64,000 nucleotides of DNA from positions 163,547-227,546 of the forward strand of contig SJOL01001962.1 of assembly GCA_004794785.1 (NCBI GenBank). The letters run 5' to 3'. The stretch comes from Opisthorchis felineus. Its lineage: Eukaryota > Platyhelminthes > Trematoda > Opisthorchiida > Opisthorchiidae. The notes beneath the pieces are model-generated. The model was given only the letters and a program-made list of their open reading frames with translations. It had not been told where the DNA came from and ran no database searches. Both the position numbers and the translations under genes were made by a program. Below are positions 12,201 through 25,150 of this stretch, piece after piece. Each line of letters starts with the position of its first letter. Within the stretch, counting starts at the first letter, position 1.

Positions 12201-15200
12201 ATTAAAATTTACTCAACTGGTCTTAATTGCTTTCCTCGAAACGGTGGGTTTGGCGGTGGTAATGGAGGTTTTTTCGATCCTTTTGACATGCCGACAAAGC
12301 CCCTATTCGCCTACGATGATATGGCAACTCAATTACTTGATCAAAATGAATTAGAATGGAGTTTGTCTTTGTTGATTTAATACAATTCTAGCCATGTTAT
12401 CAGTCTTCAAACAGTTCCTTGTTTTTGGCGTACCTAGCATTTGCTGTCAACTGTCTGGCTGAGTCTACCTTGTTTTAAAATCTTTGGTCTCCAAAAATGT
12501 TTGTGGGAAATTTAACTACTCAGAATTTTAGTCGCAATGTACAGTCCCTTACTATATAGCTGAATGGACAAGTAGTGCTAAAGGCGGCGTGCGCAAACGC
12601 TAAATGTAAACACTAGGTTGGTGCGGAAAAAGCATAGTTACCGGTTTGGTATTTGAACTTGGCACTGGGATCCTTGCTGACCACCAGTGTGGTGCGCAAA
12701 AATCAAAGCCCCAAAATAATCAGAATATCAACAGCCTTGTCTATACACTGATCCAGGTTCGCTAATAAGCAAACTGATTCAGGATCTCAGATCATCGTTG
12801 TCACATCTGACTTGCTACGTAAGCTACTGTTCGTATGGAAACCCCACAAGGTGTACGACCCAGACGAGGTTGCTGAAGGAATGTGTAGGACAGTTGTCCT
12901 CTCCTACCGCGGAGTTGATTGGCGGGGGTCAGCTTGCATCACACTAGTACCGAAAGAAGATGCAGCGAAATACCATCCATTCAAGTGAAATTTTGTCTCC
13001 AAAAGTTTGTTAAACCACTACTTCTTTATCGAGTGAAAGCCGGCCTAAAAAGGACAATGGTCGCAGTTTGCAACCCAGTCCCTATGTTACTGCATTTATT
13101 GTACATGCTATTACCTCTGAGTTGGGTCAAAACGAAAAAAGATTATTCACTGTTCTTGGCCATTCTAACGCACGTGCTAGTCTTTGACTTTTCTCTAACT
13201 GCTTTCTAAGTTCAACGACTACCAAAAACCTAGCCATACTACCCATGACGGATCCCGAAATCGAGCTCAATTCGCAGCTTATATTCGCCAGTTCTTAGGA
13301 CAATTCAGTCCTGACTCTTGTGTGCTTTAGGAAACCATTTTGTTAACTTTCTTAGCTCCTTTAATCACTCAAATATTGACAATGTCTAGCAAACATGTTG
13401 ACTGTAGACAAACGGGTGATACTGTGCTCGCCTGCGTTTCATTCTTCTCAGACCATTTTTCTTTGCGCCAAGGAAGCCTTTCCGAACTGCCAAACTGGTC
13501 CATCTCTCGTCCTGCTCGCTTGAATATCACTAAACCTCTCTCATTCTTATTTACGCACTGGAGCTTCACACCGCACCACTCTCCGCTAGGCGATCTCCCT
13601 AGCTTTTGTGGTAATAAGCAAGCCCATTGAAATTGTCTTAAACCGTACACAGAAGCTCTCTTCTCATTCACTCTGACCCAGACAGACTTCCGGTATCCAT
13701 TAGATCAGCTTAATTTGGTCTACTGATTACGTTGTGCCCCACTGGGTTGATTGGTTTCTTGGGCTTTTATTAGCCGCAAAGGGTGACTGACTTCTCTCGT
13801 GCAGTTTGTCACTCTGTTGCAGTACAGCGAGCCTAATAGGAATGATAAAAAATTCAAGCTCAAATATAATTCAGTGTTCGTAAATAGGTGAACACAAATG
13901 AGGGACTTTTCACCAAGGCTTCAAACAAAATTCCGCATCATTTCGCCCTCCTGTTCTAAGTTGAAAGATTATCTGCACTTAATTATGTTCCCTAGCAGTA
14001 CCTTCGTTGTCAATGATTGCGGTATGATGATATTTGCTATACTTTCCCTACCCTCTGAAAATCCACTCTGAATGCCCAATGACAGGCCTGTCTTGACCAG
14101 AGGGAGAGAGAACGCAGGAGGTGAGTCGATGTCCCTCTGAATCTTGTGTAATGAATCCAAAACAAAGATAACCCTATCCTGTAAAGGGAGCAAGCCTTTG
14201 TAGGGCAGAACTGTGGTGAATTTTTTCCGCATTCTTGCCAACCGGCTAAATGCCCCCCAAAACAACCCAGTGTTAGACAGTCTGGAACCGAATTTACGGC
14301 ATGACCATTTTTCGGAGTGTATACACACCCACCATCGCAATTACCCTTTGAACTGTGTTAACAGCATGTTTTGAGTCGGTGACATGGTGCGTGTGAACAG
14401 TTGTAGAGGCATGTAACCATTGAATGCAAGGGTATATTATGGTGCATGAGAAACTCTTTGGTCAAGACCTCGGACAAAACAAGGAAGCTAAACGTTTCCA
14501 ACTACTTATTCGTTCTTTGAGTAAATAGCTGCAGAGACTCGCCCGAATACGGTCGAGGTACTGTCGAAAAACTTTTCCTTATGTTTCCTTCCGGCATTTG
14601 ATGCTGTTACGCACTCCAGCTAGCCACACACATGTATTTTCCTAGTTTGTTATTAGGATGAAGAAACTGAAAAGATACTTGGAAGAACATAACTACACAA
14701 ACTGGTTTCAAAGCGCATAATCTATGGTCACCATTCTGTTACTAACTCGTCGCCATCGCAGCGTACGTGGTGTGGAAAACAGTACGTAGGGGACGGTAAT
14801 CAAAGACAAATGCCGAACGCAAAAGAGGACAAGATTGCACTTTTATCCCTTCAAAATTTTTATTCCATTTCATTTCGAAATATTGGCGCTTTCCAATGCC
14901 ACCCGAATCTGAGCGAAACAGCGCGCAAAAAGAAAACGATTTTCCAGTTATCAGATATGAGAAAGTCATAAAATCAAGGGAAATACCCCTTCACAGGGAT
15001 TGATTTGAGACAATTTTTCGTGTAAAGGAATACTTTTCGGTAGCTCACCTTGAGACTCAGGTATTAATGTGTTTATGCATCCATCGATGTCACGTTTACC
15101 CTGACCAAGCACAGACATCGCTTATCAACCAACACAGTCGGTGAATCGAACGTTCTTAGTCACCTGTACTCCAAATACGACCCAACCCCGCTCTAGTCAG

Positions 15201-16670
15201 TTGATCGTATTTAGTGGCATAGACCCTCAGCACATCCAAGATCAAATGGACGTATCCTGGAGATAATCATCTCAATGCCTTCGTTCAAAGTCCTTCATAC
15301 TTTGTCACCAGTCTCACATCGTAGTTATTAAAGGCAGCTATACATCTAATCACGTCGCGTCGGTAATGACCGTAGGGTAGACAGTGGGATAGGTAAGATC
15401 TTCCTCCTTGCGTTGCGTAATATTGGTAGCCTAATTGGTTAAGTGTTTGCTGATCGGTTGGCCAAACTTTATCCCTCTGTTCCTAGTGTATTATGTGTGT
15501 GTGATGCCCCGAAGCCCCTCATCAACCGGCCAGGCTTCAAACATAACCATTCCGTGAAATATTTTAGAATTAGTTATTCTTCCTGCAAGACCTAATACCG
15601 TCTTGGGAGTCATTCTGTTGCCTGAAGCTTTACAGCTAAAGTGAACGGAAAAAAGTTGTCATGAACATCCGAGGCCTAATTCGTTCGTGTCGCCACGGTG
15701 GATGAATACATCATTGTGACCAACAGAACTTGATTGTCGACCGAATCACGCTTTAAAGTTGATGTACTACTGATATTGTTGGAACAATAATGCTGGTTGA
15801 TACCAGCTGCCATTAATCTGTCGACATAATTAACTAATAAATACATGCAAAAGTGTGAATATATAAATAACCAAACGAATAAATATATGAATAAAGACAA
15901 TGCAATTGTGGATCACTTTCTACAGCAAATAAATTTGGATAAATCGTGTTATTCTGTCGCGACAACAAAGTAACAGATATGAGCGTGAAGAAGACTTGCC
16001 ATTTATCAATGCCAAAATTGTATACATTTGGACATTGTTTCGTCTGGTCCATTCCAATTCGCCGGTATTGTGGAAAATCATCATAATTTTGAAGACTGTC
16101 ATTTCAAAGGATGGTCCATATCCGGTAGCTAAATAACCCGATCTGTTCCCATTAGATAAAGTGATCGAAAAATAACCTCAGTATTTCGGTACCAACTGTT
16201 GGGTCATCCCGTCAATTATCGCCGTCTTCAGGTATGGTTAGGCTGATTTCCTGGAATTTATGATCAATGCTCCAACAACTACGTTTCTGAAAACGACCAG
16301 ATTACACTAGAGGAAGAAGCATTTTATCATTGTTACACTGGTTCAATCCCGACTACTGTCCAAATGGCCAAACCTCAACAGCAAATAAAGAATAGTAATT
16401 AAATATTCCGAAACAAAGTTCAAACATACCACATTTAATTATGTGTCAGCATATTACCATATTCATACTACGGTAATAACTGTGAGAGTTATAGCATTAT
16501 TGGTATAACATCATTGCTATAGACAGTAAATAAATAACATGAGTCTAATTCATCCAGGTCCATATTCACTGGTGAGTCCGAAAAATTCAAGCCCCATGCT
16601 TTCTAGGAAAATGTTGGTAGTGGATGTTGTTTGTATGGCTGTAGATGTGTTTGCCGAGCTACGCTATATA
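9214..16670. other. No recognised gene
   Basis: This stretch contains several isolated open frames: about 96 codons at 12,919-13,209 and at 13,340-13,630 on the plus strand, and 123 codons at 13,969-14,340 on the minus strand. None matches a family I know, and none has clear splice sites. The interval 15,830-15,950 is AT-rich. The peptide around 12.85-12.97 kb faintly recalls a reverse-transcriptase segment but is too short to call. Confidence 0.45.
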
Positions 16671-16712
16671 GTTTCAAACGTTTCGTCACCAACCGAAGTG
16701 ATATCATCAGTG
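16671..16712 (-). ncRNA. CTGATGA...CGAAAC element, possible Penelope-type hammerhead relic
   Basis: On the minus strand the order is CACTGATGA, then a TCAC/GTGA stem closed by TTCGGTTG, then CGAAACGTTTGAAAC. CTGATGA and CGAAAC are the two halves of a hammerhead core. The stem between them carries unpaired bases next to the core, and no outer helix is convincing. Penelope-like elements are known to carry minimal hammerhead motifs in their terminal repeats, so this may be such a remnant. The flanking minus-strand peptide (16,721-16,924) was not recognised. Confidence 0.4.
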
Positions 16713-18008
16713 CTTGTAAGTTAGCGGTGCGCCGTGGTGCGTCGGTTTGTAGGCGTTGAATAGTGGTATGCTTGTGCTATTATATATGTCTTGTTGACGA
16801 GGACGGAGTTGGTCTGTGAATATAATCGGTCGTTTTGGTGGTCGGTCCCGTTTGTAGGATGGTCACCTGGCTCGGTGATTGACGTCCAAACGACCTTTGA
16901 GTCTGACCTCATTCCATGTAACATTTGTCATGTATGTTCCAAGACTCAGCCACCATTCTTGAACTGGCTAGCAGGATTTCGGACAGTATTTTCAAACTTG
17001 TGTCTATCGGAACGAAACGCACACAGGCCAGATGGTGAGTTAGCACAGCGATCACCTAATAACTCCGAAGAGTTGCATCCAAACTCTGTTCAGGATAGAA
17101 GCGAAACAGTGTAATACGGTTGAACTTGGAAGAAAATTGTCCTTGTTGGAGGTGTAAGGTAGCCGGAAGGTGCTGATTTGAAACTCTGGATTTCTGAGAT
17201 GCGTATTGTTGAAGATCCCCTGTGGGGATGAAACAGCTGTGGGGTGATTCCCGCCTTTTCGGAATAGATTGACTTTACTTCCAGAAAATCTCAGTTGAAA
17301 ATTACCTTTACTGATTAGTTGAAAGCCATGGCTATCCGCAAAATTTCATCGGAAGAGGCATCACGAAAAGAACCCTATGCAGCAGCAACAATGACAAGAG
17401 GAAACAAGCAAACGGATCGTCCTACGGTATATAGGAAAACTATCTAAAGCATGGCGAATAGAACTTAAAAGGAATCCTGGTAGCCCACACACCAACAGCT
17501 ATTTTGAGGAAGTTGATTTAAAGACTGAAGGAGAAGATCGACCGGAGTAACGGGAGGGATTTTGTTTACCGAATTAACTGCAGCATCCAGAAGACATATT
17601 CCAGTCCTCCAAGTTTCACTATACAAAGACGAAGAAGAACATATTGAATCTAGAAAGAGTGACGATCTTGGAACGCGGGGGCACAACATACATAGCACTA
17701 GGCGACAAAACCAGCCAACATGTATAAATCGACCCAACCTACGCAATGTTAGGAGCAAAGGAGCACCAGCTTAGTCTGATAACGCAAAGAAGACAGATGG
17801 ATCAGGTGACAGTGGGACCGACATAACAAATGTCACATGGAATGAGTCCGAGAGGTCAGGCACTAATCGATCAGGGAGCTAGCCAAGCAGGACCGACTAC
17901 CTAAGCGACGGATTTGAATCAGAGGCCAAATCCACCCTCATCAAAAGGCCATATTTGAACACAAGCACACCTCTGTTCTACGCCTATCAATATCGCTGAC
18001 TTACTACG
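16713..18008. other. No recognised gene; possible element body
   Basis: Opposed open frames of 70-107 codons occur at 16,791-17,114 and 17,465-17,774, with no recognisable domain. The stretch lies between two copies of the CTGATGA-type motif (16.67 and 18.01 kb) that face opposite ways. It could therefore be the body of a decayed retroelement, but nothing in its translation confirms that. Confidence 0.3.
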
Positions 18009-18170
18009 CCCTGAAAATATTGCCTCGGTTGGTGACGAGACGTATGCAACCAAACTGTCCGGGTCAGTGGACATCACAAACGAGGGATTCAGCTGGGTTC
18101 CAGGTGAGTCTCTCGCAAAACCAAATTTGTTTGCAAATGAGTGTATTTCGTTGAAGTCTCATTTTGGGGG
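18009..18170 (-). repeat. Family R block joined to CTGATGA-type motif
   Basis: The minus strand at about 18,155-18,068 reads AATACACTCATTTGCA, a spacer, then GAGACTCACCTGGAACCCAG and CTGAATCCCTCGTTTGTGATG. Nearly the same blocks occur at 19,486-19,585 and 63,727-63,790. Immediately beyond it (18,009-18,050, plus sense) is the CTCGGTTGGTGACGAGACGT version of the motif at 16.67 kb. The adjacency suggests that both belong to one dispersed element family. Confidence 0.55.
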
Positions 18171-19485
18171 AAATTACCTTTGTTTGGATTGGAATAAAAA
18201 ATATTCAGGTATTCCTGGTGTTAACCGATTTGGGGACTAGATCCAATCAGATCCACCCTGGTCTAATTTCAAATTACCTTTCACAAAATTGATTCTGAAA
18301 TCAATAGGCTGGACACCGCAGAAGTTTGGGTGCGTGAAATCCTACCATAATAAAGTCCACCACTACGGATCCATCATCTCTTGAGTAGGAGCTTGAATGT
18401 TTCCCCGTCTGAGCTGTCTGAAATGAGAATCGGTTGTGCTCCACAGCCCTCAAATAAACAAAAAATCGCATCCTAGTCATTGGATGTCACCACCACTCCC
18501 TTTCCATAAATAATTAAATTTTTCAGTGTGTAACTGATGTGCAACGCACGTTAGGTGAGCGCAGGAAGGTTTGACCGTACGCACTTTCTGAATTCCAGGC
18601 CTACTGGCGGCCAGTGATCACCCCACCATAAATTCTATATTAGCCACTTCTCATTTTTTATGACGGCGTTCGCATTCCGTTCATTTTATTGCTAATTTCA
18701 TTCATCTAAGAATTTATTCACGTAAATTATATTCCTGAGTATTGACTCTTCAATCGAATACTGCTCACCTCTACTTATTTGAGGGCCATTGCTTTCCACT
18801 CTATTTCCGGTGGGTGACAATCCATAGCGTTGATCTTTTTAAGCAAGTACACAGCAAGTGTATTCACGCACACAAAGGTTTATACGGATTCGAGCTAGTT
18901 CTAACCCATCGCGTGACCTTGAGCAGTTTCCAGCGAGTAGCAAAGTACTGCGCTTCCTAAATCAATTGGAAATGCCCTACTTAATGGATTTACCTGGGAC
19001 ATAGTGAAGCAATAATGCTCAAACATGCAACCCACGACTTTGATCAGAATAACACCTCAAAGGCGAAATGTGGTTTTGCGGAACTCAACGTCATTTAAAT
19101 TAATCAAGAAAAAGAAGAGATGTTCATTTTGATTGCCTTTATTCATTCATGTACATGTGTTATATCCTTGCGAAATAAACATCAAGAAACTCACTGAGCA
19201 TCAAGCAGTATACGGTAACCTCCTAAAGGGTAATACAAAGCAACACGCCCATTTCGATTTCAGACCAACGTTGTGAACAAACAGCCAATCCCACCCTGTT
19301 TCTTACATAATAACTCCCAAATAAATTGCGTAAAGAAGTTAGTGCATGTAATATTTTGACTGGTCCTGGGTTCTTCTCTCTGTTATAGACTATTATGAAA
19401 CGAACTGAACGCTGTTTTTTTGTTTGCATCTCAGGCAGTCATCTAGCATTCTAAATCCTCATTCCCTGGAAGAAAGTACGAGGTT
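18171..19485. other. No recognised gene
   Basis: Open frames are no longer than about 72 codons, with no domain, RNA gene or tandem repeat evident. The interval separates two family R blocks in opposite orientation (18.1 kb minus, 19.5 kb plus). It is not itself visibly palindromic. Confidence 0.45.
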
Positions 19486-19585
19486 AGCGAAATACACTCA
19501 TTTGCATGCCAGTTTGGTTTTCAGAAGAGACTCACCTGGAACCCAGCGGAATCTCTCGTTTGTGATGTTTTCAAGGTATGTGTTC
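19486..19585 (+). repeat. Family R block
   Basis: The order AATACACTCATTTGCAT, TTTGGTTTTC, GAGACTCACCTGGAACCCAG and CTCTCGTTTGTGATGTT matches the 18.1-kb copy in reverse orientation and the 63.7-kb copy. It diverges after the TGATGTT block. The copies are similar but not identical, so the family is old and dispersed, not a recent local duplication. Confidence 0.6.
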
Positions 19586-22500
19586 GTATCCCATCCCCGT
19601 CGCCAACTTTTTGTGGACCACAGTCTTCTTAATGCCTTCTTAATACCGTGAACCCGAGTCTGGATAGCCGCTTGATAACCTGGTGCGCTTAGCCAAACTA
19701 GAAAAGTCAAGGAACGTGCGAATCAGCTGATCTATTGGTCACTGGCGCGTACAATCGTGTTATTTGCAGCCGAAAACGGGCTGTTTATAAAGCTCACGTG
19801 GAAAGTTCTAGGCGGGCCAAAAAGTGATAATAAAAATAGAACTCATCTGTCAGGGGCCAGTGATGAATAACCAGTCAAATCTGTTTCAACGAAAACGGTC
19901 ATTTCATTGGCAGTTGTGTAGTCCAGTTACGTTTGGAGCTGGTTCTCCTAATAGTATGAGGTTATTACAAATTTTGTACTACCGTAGATTGTTCTACTTA
20001 GTACCTCATGAACAGAGATACTTGTCCAAACAACCACCATACATTTTGCTGATTATCGCGTCGGGAAGCAAGTTAGCATGACGGCAACAGAAACAAGGGT
20101 AACGGCAAAAACACTCCCGTACACCACGCATGCAAGTATACTCTAGTCACACCATCACATGTAATAACGGCACTCTGGAATTTTGTCCTCTGAAGAATGT
20201 TCTTCTTTTTGCCCTTCGATATACCGCCATTCCCTCGAGATCCTTCATCCATCGTCTTGGGCGGATTCATTTCATCAAACTAGTTACACGGTCCGATAAT
20301 AGGACTTGCGTTATTCACCCGCCACGAATACGCCGCCCAAGTTATGTTAACTTGAAAACGTAAAGTGCTTTTTGATGGCAATGTACTCATTTTTCTAACT
20401 TGCTGTTGAGAAATCTGGCTTGATTGTCGCAATCGTGTCCCGAGTCTTAGAAAGGCGAGGTGTCAGCCAAAAGCACCCCGTCAAACAAAACGGTCAAATT
20501 GCAACCCCGTGATGGTGGTATTATTAAAATCGCTTACGTGTTCACAGAAAAAGCATATTTGTATCACACGAATCTCTGGATAATGCGGAATATAGCCAGC
20601 CTAAGACAATGTATGTAATGCCACTCGAATCTGCAGATCCGGATCAGGTGGTCTAATTCTAAAGCTCATTAGTAACCGTCAATATCATAATCTCCTAGAT
20701 TATTTAGATACCTCATGAGATAGTCTGAATTATACAGAGACATTTCTTCTCACTGGGGCTCGTTGTTTCGCTGCACAGCGCGATTTTCAGGGATCGCATC
20801 CGCTGGCACAACATAACTCCATTGCAGAGATGTACAGTTGACGTTTTGTTTATACAAAGGTTTTCCCATAGATTTGATGTGGAGCAACTCAAAAACTCGA
20901 CCTCATAAAAATACCACCATCGTTTGACCTCACTTTCTCGGAATGCGAGGTATGGCACTTTAACGAGGGCTGAAGGTAATATGCGCTCCTTGTAAACTGG
21001 GGATTTACAATCTAACTTGTGCAGATGCATATATTCAGTGGGGATAGGAGAGTTAGATTAGTTTACTACGGTGATGTTAGGCGTGTGCAACACTGAACTT
21101 GAAGTGGATTTTCAAGACGAAACGAGAGTAAAGGCCTTGCATAAAGATGTTTCAATGCATCAAATGTGCGCCTTAGACAGACCTATATAAACTCACTAAA
21201 TGGACGACAGGAAAACCGGATTCTGTTATTTTCATCCCGGTGGTGTACACTTACGTTGCCAATTGTTAGCTGCCTCAAGTGGTCAACATTGCTTGATCTG
21301 CGCACAGTCGTTCTTTAGGAGACCCCTCAACCAGCTCTCTGGCTTTGATTTGTCACCCAAAGTTGGGTAACCATGTGTACTGACTTTCTCCTCGAATATT
21401 AGCTACTTTAAAAGTGGTAAAATATTGCGTAGGGACAACCATCACGGACTTACAACTGAAACTGGAGCCAAAGAATGATTCAAAGTGCAAAACAGATCAA
21501 ACATTTTGTGTCCGCAATCTGTTATCACTAGTTCTAGATGATTTGGGTGAATGAAAGGGAAAACTTGTGGTCTTTATGACAGTGTTTATGCTGTGGAGCC
21601 GTAACCACAGCGTTCTAGTGACAATGTCTGTAGGCATGTATGGTGAATGGGGATTACATCATCACCTTGGCTGAGTACACACACATCCTCCTCCTGGAGT
21701 ATCTATCTATTTCGCTTAGCCACGAATGGATCACTGTCACAGGTTAGTTTACTGGTGACACTGGTCAAGGGAGATCGTCCATTCCAAAGGCTGAGCAAAC
21801 GTTTGATTTTTTTAAATATACTGAGCTCCCTGGACACTTCCGGTTGTATGCGTCCGATGAACCTTCACTTAGTATTTATAGATGTTCCACTAGACAAAAT
21901 GTTTGATTTTAGTGGGAATAGATTTGATCCACCCTGATATTACTGAAGTTTCTGACCCAATCATTAAAGAACAATCTTCATCTGTATGAAGAAACTTGAT
22001 TTCATTTCTAAAGCAGTGAATACCAAAAACAAGTCGGGTAGCGAAGGGTAACCCAGTGCGCCAGGCTTTGGACAATTTGCCTATAGCGAAAACGGAAACG
22101 CCACGGCAGATATAAACAAACCATAACTAACATACAGTAGGTTGACACTGCATTACCCATTACTAGAAAACAAATTGGCCCCATGGCCTCACTTACTTCG
22201 CTGCACTGGAGCAATAGCCTCAGCGGTCCTCAGATTTGAATCAACTGGACTATTTTCTTTAAAATTACTTGTCAGGTAAAATTTACGAGACAGTACCCTA
22301 CCACATTGAGGGATTGGAAATTGGAATGACAATAGTGTCCCACAAAATCATCGGGATCCTTTCACCGAGATATAAGAGGGATCACACCAGTCTCTCAAAA
22401 AGCATGGCAAAGTAATTCATAACCAATTACTTATTCCGTCCCGAAATTCCGTTGGTCTCAGTGGATACCTACAGCAGGCCTCGAAAAACCGTCTTGGTAA

Positions 22501-22859
22501 GATCGTGCAACGTCAGGCAAAACTATACGCTTCGACAAACTTGAATTCCAAGCGCTCTGAAACAAGCACCTCTTAAAATCTTCCCCATGAGGAAATCAAA
22601 TATTCTTAAAGCCATCATATTCAACATTGCCAAGTCATTCCGAACACTTCGTGTTGCATCTGCAAGCAATTTTTGCCGATGGCAAATGGTCAATAGAAAA
22701 AGGGACGGTGGGTGGGGGGAGGTCTTAACCAACAACTAAACTAGATAGATCCCCAAACAAGATACCTACAAACGCCCAGTGACTACCTGCCGCCACTCAG
22801 TTGGAACCGCAAACTGAAACAGAACTCTGGACGGTGGATTCGGTGAACCCCCTGCAGCC
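19586..22859. other. No recognised gene
   Basis: Short overlapping open frames only, the longest 105 codons on the minus strand at 20,713-21,030. No motif, splice pattern or repeat that I could support was found. Confidence 0.45.
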
Positions 22860-24300
22860 TCTGGGTTCGTGCGTGTATAGAGTGCCTCAAGCGCCACCGA
22901 GCTAGTGGTCTGGATGGCCTCCAATCCGTACTGCTCAAGGATGTGGATAAAGCCCCAATTCAGCGTTTCCTTGATTACTTTGTTTCTATCTGAGAACAGG
23001 AGATTTTTCCAGACAACTGAAGCGAATCGGTAGTAGTGCCAATGTTCAAAGCAGGGCCTTAACGAATGCGGTGATCAAGGAGGTATCAGGTTGACTGCGA
23101 CTGTAGCGAGACCCTGAGCTGCACTGGGCATTCGTCACCTTATGATGACCCTTTAAGCTTTGAAATAAGACCAACGAAAGGGATTTTAGCTTGGTACGGG
23201 TTGAGTTGACTAAACCTTCACACCCGTTAGGTGCTAGAACAATGCTATACGTATTAGGCGATCCACAGTTTTGGTAGTCCTGGAGTACCAAGCTGTATCT
23301 GAGGCGGTTGGCCGATCTGTTCTCTTTAACACGCTTGCTCGGCAAGGAATGCCTCGGAAGTGCGTCAACATCATACGGCCTTTGCATTCTCCAAATTCCG
23401 GGTGTGAGAGAGTATACAAAGAGTTCTCTAAAAGCTTGCGCACATGAAATGGTGTCCGACAAAGTTGTCCATCCTCTCCATTGTCATTTACGAATGCTGA
23501 AAGGTCTTCAAAATCTTGGTGTTCAGATAGCTGTTGACAGGGACCTTGTCGATCTCGAATTTCCAGACGACATCGTTCTCGTCTTCTAAGAGAAGGAGAA
23601 GGCAAAGGTGATTTTGGATTCATCCCATTCTTTGGCATGCACTTTGCATCCACAAAGTATATCGTCATGCTCCTGGGCACGCAACCTGCAATCCAAGAAG
23701 AGGCACCCAAGGATGCGGAGTGTCTTACAGATCTTGTTTTGAAAGTCCCGACAGTAGTGTGACAGATAAGGTTAATGCGCGAGTCGCTATTTCTCCGGTC
23801 TTGTTCAGTAATTTGAGACGCCTATGGCGGCAATTCGACATATCTCTGAGTCTTAAGGGACGTGTATATCGGGCTACTGGACAGACTGTTTTTTGTTTGG
23901 TTGTGAGTCGTGGCCCGTGTGAGCAGCCGAACTGACGCGTTTCCAGGTCCCCGATACTCACTGTCTCAAAACTATTGCTCCTGTAGGCTGATGCTGGCGA
24001 ATCCGCAACAGGAATACAGCAGTGACTTCAACTGAAGAATGTGTCCAATACAAAAAGCTGCGATTGTTTGGTCATGTGTTTGTATGCCAAACCATCGTTT
24101 GCAGAAAAGAATGCCCTTTTCGGCGCCCAATTCAGAGTGATGCAAACGGGGAGGTGATCAGAAGAGTCTGGAGTACGAGAATTCTGAGAACTGTGGGTGA
24201 TACTCGTTTTCCGGGTTAGGGTCCATGTGATCCTCTCTGTGCGTGGTCGCAGGCGCTGCAAGATATGGCTTCTAATAGACGTCAGTAACGTTCGTGTTTT
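22860..24300 (+). pseudogene. RTE-type non-LTR retrotransposon, reverse transcriptase part (copy 1)
   Basis: The conceptual translation runs in order through an RTE-clade reverse transcriptase. The KRHRASGLDGL-like start of the RT lies near 22.9 kb. NGVRQSCP-like residues sit at about 23.45 kb. The catalytic YADD box has become FPDD at 23,560-23,571. The LRRLWRQ...SLKGRVYRA block is at about 23.82 kb, and the C-terminal KLRLFGHV...CKE-type block runs from about 24.05 to 24.22 kb. Stops and frameshifts are frequent, so this is a dead copy. The endonuclease part is missing, which is usual for 5'-truncated non-LTR insertions. RTE elements move by target-primed reverse transcription. Confidence 0.8.
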
Positions 24301-24450
24301 CAGTTTCTAACCACATTGTCTGGGTGCGTGCTTGGGAGTGTAGGTACCTCAGAACTATTGTGGAAAACTAACATTAAGTCCCTCTTCTATCCACATTTAT
24401 TCCTTTCTTCATAATAAGGCTTTCAAATAAATTATGGTTGTACGGCAACC
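24301..24450 (+). repeat. RTE 3' tail of copy 1
   Basis: The sequence after the RT remnant (TAGGTACCTCAGAACTATTG and later AATTATGGTTGTACGG) aligns with the stretch following copy 3 at 38,330-38,450, where TAGGCACCTCAGAATG and TTTGTGGTTGTACGG occur at the same spacing. A similar CATCCAC...TTATTCCTT...AATAAGGCTT block follows copy 5 at 52.8 kb. This is therefore the family's 3' untranslated region. No clean terminal poly-A or target duplication is visible. Confidence 0.55.
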
Positions 24451-24689
24451 AAGCATTAGTGTTTAACCCCGATATTGTGCTACCGATGATGGTGATGATG
24501 CCCGTTGGTGACAACACGGGACAAGGTGTAGAGATGAGTGGGTATTTGTGGTATTCATAGAAGTGCATTCATATTACTCTCGTTTGAACAGTCATCCTCC
24601 TAATGTGGCACGCCTAGTCTTGTGAGCACACAGAAGAGGAAAAACACTGGACTACAGCTTTGCTATTATTAGTGCACGCCCCCAGCAAT

Positions 24690-24756
24690 ATCGGAATTTG
24701 AACCCCGGACATCTGACATGCGAGGCGTGCGTGTTCCCACCACTTCACCAGCCTAC
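24690..24756 (-). repeat. tRNA-Ala-like SINE head
   Basis: On the minus strand an A-box-like TGGTGAAGTGG is followed by CGCCTCGCATGTC and a B-box GGGTTCAAATTCC, in tRNA order and spacing. The anticodon-arm sequence resembles tRNA-Ala. The acceptor stem does not pair well, so a functional tRNA is unlikely and a tRNA-derived SINE is the better reading. Its 3' body was not delimited. Confidence 0.45.
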
Positions 24757-25019
24757 AGCGGAATCATTTGAATGCGTTCGAATGTATCTACGCTCGGTAT
24801 GGTTTATATATGGAATTACCTGGCGGCGAAATCAGTCAGGTAGCCATAACATAAACACGGGAATAAAACAGGTCAACCATAAGCGCATTCATGTAGTCCC
24901 ATCTCCGTAGTTAACCTTGGCATTCGCCGGCTGAAAATCACCCTACAACTGTGCCAGGCATGTCTTTAAATGGAACCAAAAGAAACAAACTCCAACTCTC
25001 TGACAGTCGCACATTCAGC

Positions 25020-25150
25020 TGTTCCCATGGGAATGCCTTCGGTTTTACAGAAATCTCGGTTACTTCTGTCTAGGCTTGGGTAACTTCGTAGTATATCAGG
25101 CGACGTGCTTCCTGCGGGTGGCATGGCGGCTAAGCGCCGAACGAACTTAC
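25020..25150 (+). repeat. Decayed SINE copy, 3' body
   Basis: The run CTGTCTAGGCTTGGGTAAC, then GTGCTTCCTGCGGGTGGCATG and GCTAAGCGCCGAACG, matches the body of the two SINEs at 45,107-45,294 and 46,763-46,946. The tRNA-derived head with its A and B boxes is unrecognisable here. The copy is therefore 5'-truncated or strongly diverged, and it is clearly older than the other two. Confidence 0.6.

Noticed and set aside
12840..12970. Reverse-transcriptase-like peptide (ACITLVPKEDAAKYHPFK)
   Set aside because: It recalls the start of LINE RT domains, but no following block (VRQGCP, YADD) was found downstream, so the match is too short.
13969..14340. A 123-codon minus-strand frame as a gene
   Set aside because: No recognisable domain, no splice signals or promoter context, and the length is within what chance gives in 64 kb of both strands.
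24485..24520. Fourth copy of the CTGATGA-type motif (GATGATGCCCGTTGGTGACAAC)
   Set aside because: Only the GTTGGTGAC centre matches, and the surrounding GATGATGGTGATGATG is simple-sequence-like.
24690..24756. A functional tRNA-Ala gene
   Set aside because: The internal boxes are good, but the acceptor stem does not pair and the arms are imperfect. A SINE head is more likely.
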